From positions 558,001 through 622,000 of the forward strand of contig NZ_RHIB01000001.1 of assembly GCF_003710255.1 (NCBI RefSeq): a stretch of DNA of 64,000 bases, read 5' to 3'. The translations under genes were made by a program, and so were the position numbers. Position 1 is the stretch's first letter. Each line of letters opens with the position of its first letter. Source of the stretch: Alteribacter keqinensis (GTDB lineage: Bacteria > Bacillota > Bacilli > Bacillales > Salisediminibacteriaceae). A model generated the notes under the pieces. It saw nothing but the letters and a program-made list of their open reading frames with translations, did not search any database and was not told the DNA's origin. Positions 18,409 to 25,629 of the stretch are shown here, piece after piece.

Positions 18409-19311
18409 ATGAAACATAAACTGATGAAAAGTACGATGGCTGTTTTTGCAGGATGGTTCCTGTTTGCATCAATGGCATTTGCTGACGCTGCGCCAGGTGA
18501 TGTCATTGTCACACTCGGGGAGGATCTGAATGCAGATCAACGGGCACAGCTTCTTGATGAGATGAACGTAGATGAAAATGAAGCACAGGTTGTCTATGTA
18601 ACAAATGAAGAGGAACATCAATACTTAGGTAATTATATATCTTCCAGCCGGATTGGCTCCAATGCCTTATCTTCTTCAAAAATTACGCTCCTTGAAGAAA
18701 ATTCCGGATTGAGCGTAAAAACAAACCGCATTGACTGGGTGAGTGAAGCCATGTACACTAACGCCCTTGCTACAGCCGGTGTTGAAGATGCAGAGATTTA
18801 TGTGACAGCCCCATTCAATGTAAGTGGTACTGCTGCTCTTACAGGACTGATCAAAGCTTACGAAGTCTCAACCGATGAAGTCATACCGGAAGAGCAAAAG
18901 CAGGTAGCCAATGAAGAAATGGTTAAAACAGCTGAACTCGGTGAGAACGTAGGTGTAGACCAGGCAGCTGAGCTTATGACCCGTATTAAAGAAGAAATTG
19001 CTGAAGGTAATGTAGAAACAGAAGAAGACCTGCGTGATTTAATTGACCGCATTGCCGCAGAACTTGGAATTGAATTAACGGATGAAGAAAAAAATGGCCT
19101 CGTCTCACTGTTCCAGCGCATGCAGAACCTGGACATTGACTGGGGACAGGTGCAGGAGCAGATCGGAAGTATCCGGGAGAACCTGACAGATTTTCTTGAA
19201 AGTGAAGAAGGGCAGGGTATTATTGATTCCATCCTTGCCTTTTTTGAAGCACTGATCGATGCAGTAAGAAGCTGGTTTTCATCAGCTTTCATTTCACCAT
19301 TTGTGAAATAA
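18409..19311 (+). CDS. Secreted DUF1002 protein (YpuA-like)
   Basis: 300 residues from ATG 18409, chosen because GAAGGAG lies 11 bp upstream and the N-terminus is then a clean signal peptide (MKHKLMKSTMAVFAGWFLF, cleavage near MAFADA). The mature part matches the DUF1002 pattern: APGDVIVTLGEDLNADQR, SSSKITLLEENSGLSVKT, NALATAGVEDAEIYVTAPFNVSGTAALTG. A helical acidic C-terminal region ends in a hydrophobic stretch. Function is unknown. Confidence 0.82.
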   Translation: MKHKLMKSTMAVFAGWFLFASMAFADAAPGDVIVTLGEDLNADQRAQLLDEMNVDENEAQVVYVTNEEEHQYLGNYISSSRIGSNALSSSKITLLEENSGLSVKTNRIDWVSEAMYTNALATAGVEDAEIYVTAPFNVSGTAALTGLIKAYEVSTDEVIPEEQKQVANEEMVKTAELGENVGVDQAAELMTRIKEEIAEGNVETEEDLRDLIDRIAAELGIELTDEEKNGLVSLFQRMQNLDIDWGQVQEQIGSIRENLTDFLESEEGQGIIDSILAFFEALIDAVRSWFSSAFISPFVK

Positions 19312-19347
19312 CAATGGAGAAGATGACGCAACTTGATTTTCTGGGGG

Positions 19348-19390
19348 CAACAAATGGGGAGGTATTACTTCCTCATTTGTTGCTTTATTT
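19348..19390 (+). terminator. Hairpin terminator after DUF1002 gene
   Basis: Long arms CAACAAATGGGGAGG and CTTCCTCATTTGTTG are followed by a T-rich tail. Confidence 0.85.
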
Positions 19391-19461
19391 TAGTTGATCA
19401 AGGTTGTTTTAACAAAAGTTGTAGTCACTATATTAATCCTCTTAAGATCAGAAAAGTCAGT

Positions 19462-19581
19462 TGTTGATTTCCGCTCATTGCACGCGGGCGGTTCGGGAGC
19501 CTCCTCAGCGCTTTGCGCTTCCGGGGTCTCCCCGGAACTCGCTTTTCCCGCAGGAGTGTCGCGCATTCGCTCCAATCAACA
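19462..19581. repeat. GC-rich intergenic repeat element, 120 bp
   Basis: The element is bounded by inverted TGTTGATT (19462) and AATCAACA (ending 19581). Its interior is GC-rich and able to fold (GGGGTCTCCCC, CCGCAGGAGTGT), in contrast to AT-rich surroundings. This composition is typical of dispersed extragenic repeats in Bacillaceae. Related wording (ACTCCTGCGG) occurs in the composite repeat at 44987-45498. Confidence 0.55.
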
Positions 19582-20118
19582 CTTTTATTAAAACAGCAAT
19601 GATATTTAACACATCATAAATACAATATTCATTTTATGATGCAATTAGAGTGGTGAAGTTGTTTTCGGATTTTGACTTTTTCAGTGGGTTTCTGTGCGCT
19701 GTGGGTCTTCCCCGGCATCTACTGACACAGGAGTCTCGGGCACTTCGGCTTCATTATTATTCCTCTTTTAAATACAACAATCCATTCTAAAGCATTGTTG
19801 TACAAAGATGAAACAGAGACTGCTCACTTCGTCTGGGGCGTCTTTCCTCAACTGCCAGGAGTCTTCGAACATCCCGGGAGCCTGAGGAATATCATCAACA
19901 GTGATCAATTATTGCTTCAATACAAAAAGCTTCAGGGCATCATTTGCAGAGGAGAAAAAAGAAGCTACGCTGGCTGCTGATACAAGCGATCTGAAACAAC
20001 GGTTTAAAAAACACATGAAACCTATTTCGAATCTGTTCGTATATAAACTACATGCTATTATTTGTTATGATAGGCATAATGATAAATGAATTCTCTTTTA
20101 CTGACAGGGGGATATAAA
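19582..20118. other. Gene-poor stretch with a degenerate repeat copy
   Basis: Around 19683-19752 the sequence (TGGGTCTTCCCCGGCATC, then ACAGGAGTCTCGG) looks like a decayed relative of the preceding GC-rich repeat. The remaining 370 bp carry only short open frames without credible ribosome sites before the NfeD gene. Confidence 0.4.
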
Positions 20119-20748
20119 ATGGAAATGTTGGAATCAGCAACAGTTGGCTTTCTTGTTGTGTTTCTGGGTACACTCTTCATCTTTGGTGAGATAATGGTGA
20201 GGTCAAAGGGATTGTTTGCGGTACTTGGTATTGGAATAATGAGTTTGTATTTTTCCTACCACCTTACAGCTGATGCAGGACTTTGGGTTGTTCTTCTCTA
20301 TCTCATCGGTCTTGCACTAATTATTTTTGATGGGAAAGTCACTACAGACGGTACGATAGCACTGGTGGGGGTTCTGCTGATGATCCTTGGACTGTCACTT
20401 CCGACTCCTGGTATCATTTACGGCACACTCGTTGCATTCGCTCTGATCCTGGCTGTACCAAGTTCGTTTTTGTTCACTAAAGTATTTCCGCCAAGGAACC
20501 TTTGGAACAAAATGACACTGAAAGATAAACTGTCTTCTGAAGAAGGTTACAATTCCATGAATGAGACTTACAAGGAACTTGTCGGAAAATCGGGTGTAAC
20601 CAAAACGCCGTTCAGACCGACTGGAACTATTGAAGTTGAAGGGAAATTGTATAGCGCGACTTCTGATAACCAGTGGATTCAGAGTGACGAAAAGATCAAA
20701 GTCGTCAGCGTCGACGGAACAAGAATCGTTGTTGTTCAGGATGAGTAG
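20119..20748 (+). CDS. NfeD-family membrane protein
   Basis: 209 residues from ATG 20119, preceded by AGGGGGA. Four or five membrane helices occupy the first 120 residues. A soluble domain of about 60 residues, probably an OB fold, follows (GVTKTPFRPTGTIEVEGKLYSATSD, then IKVVSVDGTRIVVV). The pattern fits NfeD proteins, which accompany flotillin or stomatin-type proteins. No flotillin gene is adjacent, so its partner is elsewhere. Confidence 0.82.
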   Translation: MEMLESATVGFLVVFLGTLFIFGEIMVRSKGLFAVLGIGIMSLYFSYHLTADAGLWVVLLYLIGLALIIFDGKVTTDGTIALVGVLLMILGLSLPTPGIIYGTLVAFALILAVPSSFLFTKVFPPRNLWNKMTLKDKLSSEEGYNSMNETYKELVGKSGVTKTPFRPTGTIEVEGKLYSATSDNQWIQSDEKIKVVSVDGTRIVVVQDE

Positions 20749-20789
20749 TTTTGACATAAAAATAACTGATTTCTTATTATGTTCCATTA

Positions 20790-20815
20790 GGCACCTTTAA
20801 AAGGTGTCTTTTTTG
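20790..20815 (+). terminator. Hairpin terminator after nfeD
   Basis: Arms GGCACCTTT and AAAGGTGTC are followed by T6. Confidence 0.85.
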
Positions 20816-21106
20816 CTGTTGAAATAGGACACAGTATTATAAAAAATCAGAATAAATAGTTCTAAAGTACTGTTTAATGCTATACGACACGATTCAGCAA
20901 AACCTTTATAGGACTTTTACATGTGTATTGTTTATAATGATACTACATCAAATGTTCTATATTGTTATCCGATTGGTAAAGCATCCCAAGTGAATACTTA
21001 AATTAGCTTGAAAACAGCCGCAGTAAGTGAAACGAGATTGACGCACAACGGTTACAGAATTGGTTATTACCATTATGGTAAAGTCGATGATTATTCTGAA
21101 CCATCC
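20816..21106 (+). promoter_or_regulatory. Promoter and leader region of the riboswitch transcript
   Basis: AT-rich DNA upstream of the aptamer. A TATAAT occurs in TTGTTTATAATGATA near 20933, with no well-spaced -35. GTTCTA occurs twice (near 20868 and 20954), resembling SinR heptamers. A perfect 15-base palindrome, TTACCATTATGGTAA, lies at 21067-21081 and could be an operator. None is proven. Confidence 0.4.
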
Positions 21107-21222
21107 TCCTTCTAGTTCAACGGCAAACCTATCGAAAGGTAGTGACGCAAAGCTACGGGTCTAAGGGACGCGCTGTTCTATGACCGCCGAGCCACCTAGC
21201 AGGACATAATCGAGGGGAGGAT
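21107..21222 (+). promoter_or_regulatory. Cyclic-di-GMP-I (GEMM) riboswitch controlling sinI
   Basis: The aptamer (about 21112-21199) has the conserved GEMM-I blocks in order: CGGCAAACC, a GAAA tetraloop hairpin, GTGACGCAAAGC, CGGGTCTAAGG, and a closing GCCG that pairs with the opening CGGC. Terminal helix P1 is CTAG with CTAG, extended by TCCT (21107-21110) with AGGA (21201-21204). The same upstream bases in ATCCTCC (21103-21109) can instead pair with GGAGGAT (21216-21222), the ribosome binding site of the next gene. The two pairings exclude each other, which predicts that ligand binding frees translation. The aptamer call is recognition by eye; the switching model is inference. Confidence 0.85.
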
Positions 21223-21229
21223 TTAAAAG

Positions 21230-21379
21230 GTGGCAGTATCAGGACGAGTGGACCAATGGTATGATGAAGAATGGGAAGAGCTTATTAAAGAAGCATTGGA
21301 CATGGGTCTAACGCATGAAGAGATCCGGTCATTTTTTAACAGCGGGATTATACATAAAGAAAACGTGATCCATAGGTAA
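21230..21379 (+). CDS. sinI: SinI-like antirepressor peptide under riboswitch control
   Basis: A 49-codon gene starting GTG, 9 bp after GAGGGGAGG. The segment DEEWEELIKEALDMGLTHEE followed by IRSFF is a SinI domain: two short helices that in B. subtilis SinI pair with the C-terminal helices of SinR and disarm it. The neighbouring SinR-like protein carries the matching segment DDEWQSLVREAMNSGVSKEE, supporting heterodimer formation. In B. subtilis sinI sits upstream of sinR in one operon. Here it is monocistronic, transcribed toward sinR and led by a c-di-GMP riboswitch. A strong terminator follows 17 bp after the stop. Confidence 0.85.
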   Translation: MAVSGRVDQWYDEEWEELIKEALDMGLTHEEIRSFFNSGIIHKENVIHR

Positions 21380-21396
21380 ATAAGAAGATCTTACAG

Positions 21397-21429
21397 GTAC
21401 TTTCAATGGTTGTTGAAAGTACTTTTTTT
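21397..21429 (+). terminator. Hairpin terminator after sinI
   Basis: A perfect 10-bp stem, GTACTTTCAA and TTGAAAGTAC, is followed by T7. Confidence 0.92.
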
Positions 21430-21610
21430 GTCTGGATTAAAAGTACCATGCTGAGGATTTGATTTTTTGAGAGCAAAAGTATTGTGAAGCGTTCTAGAGG
21501 GTAAATAGAGGACAAGGAATTACCTTTCGAAACATACCTTTTGATTACATATGAGCCAGGAATTAACCCGGCACATTGTTTAATTGTTCAGGAAAGCCGG
21601 ATTAAGATAC

Positions 21611-21640
21611 AAAAAAACCTCCCATAATGGAGGTTTTCTT
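21611..21640 (-). terminator. Hairpin terminator after sinR
   Basis: Arms AAAACCTCC and GGAGGTTTT are located immediately downstream of the sinR stop on the minus strand. The 21430-21610 spacer shows nothing else recognisable. Confidence 0.82.
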
Positions 21641-21644
21641 CTGC

Positions 21645-21974
21645 TCATTTTTTCATTTTCCATTTGTTAAATTCCAGGAAGTCCCGGAACTCCTCTTTGG
21701 AAACACCTGAGTTCATTGCTTCTCTGACCAGGGACTGCCATTCGTCATCGATAGCCCCTCTGTTAGTTGAGTGGTCAACATCGTCTCGTAGTAAGTGATC
21801 GACGCTGATATCAAGAACAGAGGAGATTTTCTCCAGGAATTGAATAGAGGGATTTGACTGTATATTGCGCTCAATTGCACTAAGGTAGCTCTTGGCAACA
21901 CCCGCTCGCTGGGCAAGGTCTGTTAATGAAATTCCTTTTTCTTTACGATATTTTTTAACACGTTCGCCGATCAT
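21645..21974 (-). CDS. sinR: SinR-like transcriptional repressor
   Basis: 109 residues, close to B. subtilis SinR (111). The N-terminal HTH-XRE domain (1-63) reads IGERVKKYRKEKGISLTDLA, then GVAKSYLSAIERNIQSNPSI. The C-terminal 35 residues are the SinI-like dimerisation hook (DDEWQSLVREAMNSGV, then FRDFLEFNKW). SinR represses biofilm matrix genes and is disarmed by SinI. It has its own promoter region with four GTTC heptamers upstream and is convergent with sinI. Confidence 0.88.
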   Translation of the reverse strand: MIGERVKKYRKEKGISLTDLAQRAGVAKSYLSAIERNIQSNPSIQFLEKISSVLDISVDHLLRDDVDHSTNRGAIDDEWQSLVREAMNSGVSKEEFRDFLEFNKWKMKK

Positions 21975-22042
21975 CGGGCATTCCCCTTTTCGTTATCAGG
22001 CATCTGCGATTATCCGGTTTTATATATATACGTATGTTTTAT

Positions 22043-22081
22043 GTTCGCTATGACGGTTCATTGTTCACTGATTTGTTCGCT
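22043..22081. promoter_or_regulatory. Cluster of four SinR-box-like heptamers upstream of sinR
   Basis: GTTCGCT (22043), GTTCATT (22056), GTTCACT (22063) and GTTCGCT (22075) are direct repeats on the plus strand within 39 bp. They resemble the published B. subtilis SinR heptamer GTTCTYT, with variation in the last three positions. Their place in front of sinR suggests autoregulation. Confidence 0.5.
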
Positions 22082-22189
22082 AATAATAAATATAGCATAC
22101 TTTTATATTATGTGACATTTTTGGTCAAAAGTTTTATTATCTTTTTTTAATGCACCCTGCTTTCTTGGATTTTTACTGTGAAATACATA

Positions 22190-22219
22190 AAAAGAACGGG
22201 AAATTGTCCCCGTTCTTCC
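22190..22219 (-). terminator. Hairpin terminator after DUF1189 gene
   Basis: Arms AAGAACGGG and CCCCGTTCTT lie downstream of the minus-strand DUF1189 stop. Confidence 0.75.
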
Positions 22220-22228
22220 TCTTCCTTA

Positions 22229-23011
22229 TTATTCTTCTGTTTTTGGCTTTGGAATGTACCTAAGCACCTGGAACAGCATCACGATTGCAATCGTCCAGTA
22301 AATACCGAATTGGAACGGTATGTTCAATCCTGTTACATTAACGAGTGCAAAGATCGTAGTGGGGAGGGTAACCGTGAAGGCTGCGAGTACCCAGCTGTGC
22401 TTGTAAGTCATATTGGGCAGGCCTACTGATTTTTTAAAGATAAAGCCGATGAGAGCAAGGAAGGTGACACCAATAAACTTACTTGCTGTATAAAACAAGT
22501 ACATAAGCACGATGATCAGGCTTATAATAAGAGGCAGCATGCCTGAGAAGGCTTCAACCATATCTACGGCCTGAGTTTTTGTGAGATTCAAGTCGAGATC
22601 CTGATAGGACACAGGCTGCTGTGTAACACCGTTGGTTATCAGGATTGCTTCGCGTTCAAGAAGGGCGATCGCTTCGTCGTAGTTTCCGCTGATGTCACTT
22701 TGTGTTAATTCACCTGAAGGGTCGAAAATAATGGTCTGACCATCTTCTTCATTGATAACGGGCTCGTCTGTTTCATCTGACGTAAGAAGGCCGTTTTGAA
22801 TCTGGAAATCCGGGACGTTTTCTTCCAGATGATTTTCCAGCTGGTTAACAAAGGAATAAATCGTTGTCCCAAGAGATATTGCAAGTGGAATAAGGGTAAT
22901 AAACATAAGTAAAAATACATAACCGATCGCGCGTCCTATTTTGTGGTGACGAAAAGAGGCGATCATTTTCGGTGAATAAAGACTGGCAATAAACTGTTTA
23001 AAAATATTCAT
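22229..23011 (-). CDS. DUF1189-family membrane protein
   Basis: 260 residues. One membrane helix near residues 28-50 is followed by an extracytoplasmic domain of about 110 residues, then four or so helices to the C-terminus, ending in a short cytoplasmic tail. The N-terminus (MNIFKQFIASLYSPKMIASF) and the layout match DUF1189 proteins. Function is unknown, and nothing in the flanking genes suggests one. Confidence 0.72.
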   Translation of the reverse strand: MNIFKQFIASLYSPKMIASFRHHKIGRAIGYVFLLMFITLIPLAISLGTTIYSFVNQLENHLEENVPDFQIQNGLLTSDETDEPVINEEDGQTIIFDPSGELTQSDISGNYDEAIALLEREAILITNGVTQQPVSYQDLDLNLTKTQAVDMVEAFSGMLPLIISLIIVLMYLFYTASKFIGVTFLALIGFIFKKSVGLPNMTYKHSWVLAAFTVTLPTTIFALVNVTGLNIPFQFGIYWTIAIVMLFQVLRYIPKPKTEE

Positions 23012-23132
23012 TCGTGCACTCCTTTTACAATCTGAATAATATCCTTTTTAATTCTAGCTGAAGTAGGAGATAAGTACAAGATTTCCTTATGCTTCCAGAG
23101 AAAGATGCTGTTTTTAATGGTTGGTTAAAAAC

Positions 23133-23171
23133 TTAATAAAATCTTTACAATTCGTTAATAAAAGATTAAAA
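23133..23171 (+). promoter_or_regulatory. PhoP-box-like array upstream of the Na/Pi cotransporter
   Basis: Four hexamers, TTAATA (23133), TTTACA (23144), TTAATA (23155) and TTAAAA (23166), are spaced exactly 11 bp apart on one face of the helix. This is the layout of B. subtilis Pho boxes (TTHACA repeats). They end near the -35 position of a weak TAGGAT -10 (23181). Confidence 0.6.
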
Positions 23172-23250
23172 CTTTAGCTGTAGGATGAACATCGTTGGAC
23201 AAAAACAAACAAAAAATGAAACTTACTTCAGTCACAAGGGGATGAGATGA

Positions 23251-24879
23251 ATGGAATTAGAACTTCGGGATCTGCTGTTTATGTTTTTCGGCGGATTGGC
23301 AATTTTCCTTTTTGGTATTAAATTTATGGGTGACGGTCTTCAAAAAGTTGCCGGGGAAAGACTTCGTGACATTCTTGATAAAACTACAAGCAACCCTGTG
23401 ATGGGTGTATTTGCAGGTATCTTTGTGACAGTTCTTCTTCAGACAAGTACAGGGACGACAGTACTTACGATCGGACTTGTTAACGCCGGATTTATGACGT
23501 TCAGGCAGGCGATCGGCGTTATTATGGGAGCGAATATTGGAACAACAATTACAGCTTTTATCATCGGACTTAATATTTCTGAATACTCACTCCCGATTCT
23601 GGCAATCGGTACATTTCTGATTTTCTTCCTTAAAAATAAAAAAGCAAACAATTATGGACAGGTATTCTTTGGTTTTGGTGCTCTCTTCTATGGGCTTGAT
23701 TTGATGGGAGACGGCCTTCGCCCATTAAGAGAATGGGAACTTTTCATGGATTTAACTGTACAGATGAGTGATAACCCGCTCCTTGGTGTGCTTATTGGTG
23801 TTATTTTTACAGTCAGTGTTCAAAGTTCCTCTGCAGCTATTGGCTTACTTCAGCAGTTGTATGCACAGGGAGCCATGGACCTGTCAGCAGCCCTTCCTGT
23901 TTTGTTTGGTGATAACATCGGTACAACAATAACAGCTGTACTTGCGGCTTTAGGTGCTTCTCTTGCAGCTAAGCGTGCTGCAGCGTCACACGTAATCTTT
24001 AACCTGGTTGGTACGATCATTGTTTTAATATTCGTTGTACCTTATACAGCCTTTATTGCAAACATCAGTGAAAGGCTAAACCTGAACCCTGAAATGCAGA
24101 TTGCGTTTGCTCACGGGATTTTTAACACAGCCAACGTAATTATCCAACTGCCGTTTATAGCGGTTATTGCAGCGATTATTCTGAAGGTATTACCTGGTAA
24201 AGAGAGCGTTGTTGAATACAAGCCGCAGCATCTTGATCCATCCATTATTCAGCAGTCTTCATCAATTGCCCTTGGACAGGCGAAGAAAGAAACGCTTCGG
24301 ATGGCTGAGTTGTCAGAGAAGGGTATGGTTGAAGCCCGGGAGTTTATTCGTACAAACCAAAAGCGTCATTCGGAGCTTGCCTTTCAGTTTGAGGATGCCA
24401 TTAACAACCTTGACCGGAAAATTACAGAATATCTTGTACAGATTTCTGCGAATTCCTTATCAGCACATGATTCCGAAGAACATTCCATGCTTATGGATAC
24501 GGTCCGTGACATTGAACGTGTAGGGGACCATATGGAAAACCTTGTGGAACTTGGAGAATATCAAATTGCCAACAAAGTAAAATTGAGTGACCTGGCCATG
24601 GAAGATATCTCTGAGATGTTTGATTTAACAATTGAAACATTGCAGCAGGCAATCAGTGCACTTGAAAATGGTGATATTCTCGCCGCCCGTTCCGTTGTAC
24701 TGAAAGAAGAGCAAATCGATAAGATGGAAAGACAGCTTCGTAAAAAGCACATTATCCGTTTGAACGAAGGTAAGTGCAGCGGTTCTGCCGGCATTGTCTT
24801 TGTGGATATGATCAGTAACCTTGAACGTATTGGTGACCACGCTGTAAATATCGCAGAGGCTGTGATCGGAGAAGAATAA
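23251..24879 (+). CDS. Na/Pi cotransporter family protein with PhoU-like domain
   Basis: 542 residues. The membrane half (1-310) has the two inverted NptA/YjbB repeats with QTSTGTTVLTIGLVNAG and VQSSSAAIGLLQQL, and the paired motifs GANIGTTITA and GDNIGTTITA that line the transport site. The C-terminal half (about 340-542) is a helical PhoU-like domain (DIERVGDHMENLVE, LERIGDHAVNIAE). The family imports or exports phosphate with Na+. The Pho-box-like array upstream suggests phosphate-starvation control. Confidence 0.92.
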   Translation: MELELRDLLFMFFGGLAIFLFGIKFMGDGLQKVAGERLRDILDKTTSNPVMGVFAGIFVTVLLQTSTGTTVLTIGLVNAGFMTFRQAIGVIMGANIGTTITAFIIGLNISEYSLPILAIGTFLIFFLKNKKANNYGQVFFGFGALFYGLDLMGDGLRPLREWELFMDLTVQMSDNPLLGVLIGVIFTVSVQSSSAAIGLLQQLYAQGAMDLSAALPVLFGDNIGTTITAVLAALGASLAAKRAAASHVIFNLVGTIIVLIFVVPYTAFIANISERLNLNPEMQIAFAHGIFNTANVIIQLPFIAVIAAIILKVLPGKESVVEYKPQHLDPSIIQQSSSIALGQAKKETLRMAELSEKGMVEAREFIRTNQKRHSELAFQFEDAINNLDRKITEYLVQISANSLSAHDSEEHSMLMDTVRDIERVGDHMENLVELGEYQIANKVKLSDLAMEDISEMFDLTIETLQQAISALENGDILAARSVVLKEEQIDKMERQLRKKHIIRLNEGKCSGSAGIVFVDMISNLERIGDHAVNIAEAVIGEE

Positions 24880-24887
24880 TATGGTAA

Positions 24888-24920
24888 AATAGAAGGGGCG
24901 AAAATGCTCCTTCTATTTTT
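24888..24920 (+). terminator. Hairpin terminator after Na/Pi cotransporter
   Basis: Arms AATAGAAGGGGC and GCTCCTTCTATT are followed by T-rich sequence. Confidence 0.85.
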
Positions 24921-25104
24921 CTTAGTCAAAGGTGATTTTTGGTTGAGTGGATGCACCGGGTGCTGAGAAAGCTTCTGAATCGCCCCGCGGTAAGGAAGCG
25001 CATGCAGAGGAAATTAAAATCAAGGTTCAACAGCCTTCTTCTCTCTATGAAGAAGTCCTGCTGTAAAGGGATTCGACACTTTTTTATTTATTTTTAAAAA
25101 ACAA
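24921..25104. other. Intergenic stretch before the tRNA cluster
   Basis: No gene is seen. The GC-rich patch around 24950-25010 (GCATGCAGAGG, CGCCCCGCGG) may be a decayed GC-rich repeat, but no boundaries could be drawn. Confidence 0.3.
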
Positions 25105-25134
25105 TTGACTTCTTGTTCCATCACATGCTAAGAT
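25105..25134 (+). promoter_or_regulatory. Promoter of the tRNA cluster
   Basis: TTGACT at 25105 and TAAGAT at 25129 are spaced by 18 bp, about 34 bp before the first tRNA. Confidence 0.6.
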
Positions 25135-25167
25135 ATTCATTGTCTTTGAGAAAATAAATAACATCTT

Positions 25168-25244
25168 GGCGGTGTAGCTCAGCTGGCTAGAGCGTACGGT
25201 TCATACCCGTGAGGTCGGGGGTTCGATCCCCTCCGCCGCTACCA
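25168..25244 (+). tRNA. tRNA-Met (CAT), elongator type
   Basis: 77 nt with encoded CCA. The D arm is GCTCAGCTGGCTAGAGC, the anticodon loop GTTCATACC and the T loop GGTTCGATCCC. The sequence reads like the elongator tRNA-Met of Bacillus. Confidence 0.93.
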
Positions 25245-25248
25245 AGAA

Positions 25249-25325
25249 GGACCCTTAGCTCAGTTGGTTAGAGCAGACGGCTCATAACCGTCCGGTCGTA
25301 GGTTCGAGTCCTACAGGGTCCACCA
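25249..25325 (+). tRNA. tRNA-Ile2 (CAT, lysidine-type)
   Basis: 77 nt with encoded CCA and anticodon CAT in CTCATAACC. The GGACCC acceptor, and an anticodon stem unlike either tRNA-Met class, resemble the Bacillus tRNA-Ile2, whose C34 is modified to lysidine by TilS to read AUA. A plain Met identity cannot be excluded from sequence alone. Confidence 0.8.
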
Positions 25326-25372
25326 TACAACGGCTACATAGTTTTCAGTCTTTGCGGATAAGCTTTTTATAC

Positions 25373-25465
25373 GGAGGAATACCCAAGTCCGGCTGAAGGG
25401 ATCGGTCTTGAAAACCGACAGGGGCTTCACGGCCCGCGGGGGTTCGAATCCCTCTTCCTCCGCCA
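25373..25465 (+). tRNA. tRNA-Ser (TGA)
   Basis: 93 nt with the long variable arm of class II tRNAs, anticodon TGA in TCTTGAAAACC, T loop GGTTCGAATCC, and encoded CCA. Confidence 0.95.
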
Positions 25466-25477
25466 TTATCTGTGATC

Positions 25478-25523
25478 AACGATTTATGTGTTCATACACT
25501 GAGCATGTAAATCGTTTTTTTAT
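25478..25523 (+). terminator. Terminator of the tRNA cluster
   Basis: Arms AACGATTTA and TAAATCGTT are followed by T7. Confidence 0.85.
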
Positions 25524-25629
25524 TGTCCGGGCCTGTGTTCACCAGGGAGTCCAAAAGCCTAAACAATGAATGGGATCACGGTCTTTTGATAAAATAGAGA
25601 TACCCTGATGAGTGCGAGGTGTATGGAAA

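Noticed and set aside
25168-25325. Two tandem tRNA-Met genes
   Set aside because: Both have CAT anticodons, but the second has the tRNA-Ile2 type body, so it is called lysidine-dependent isoleucine tRNA.
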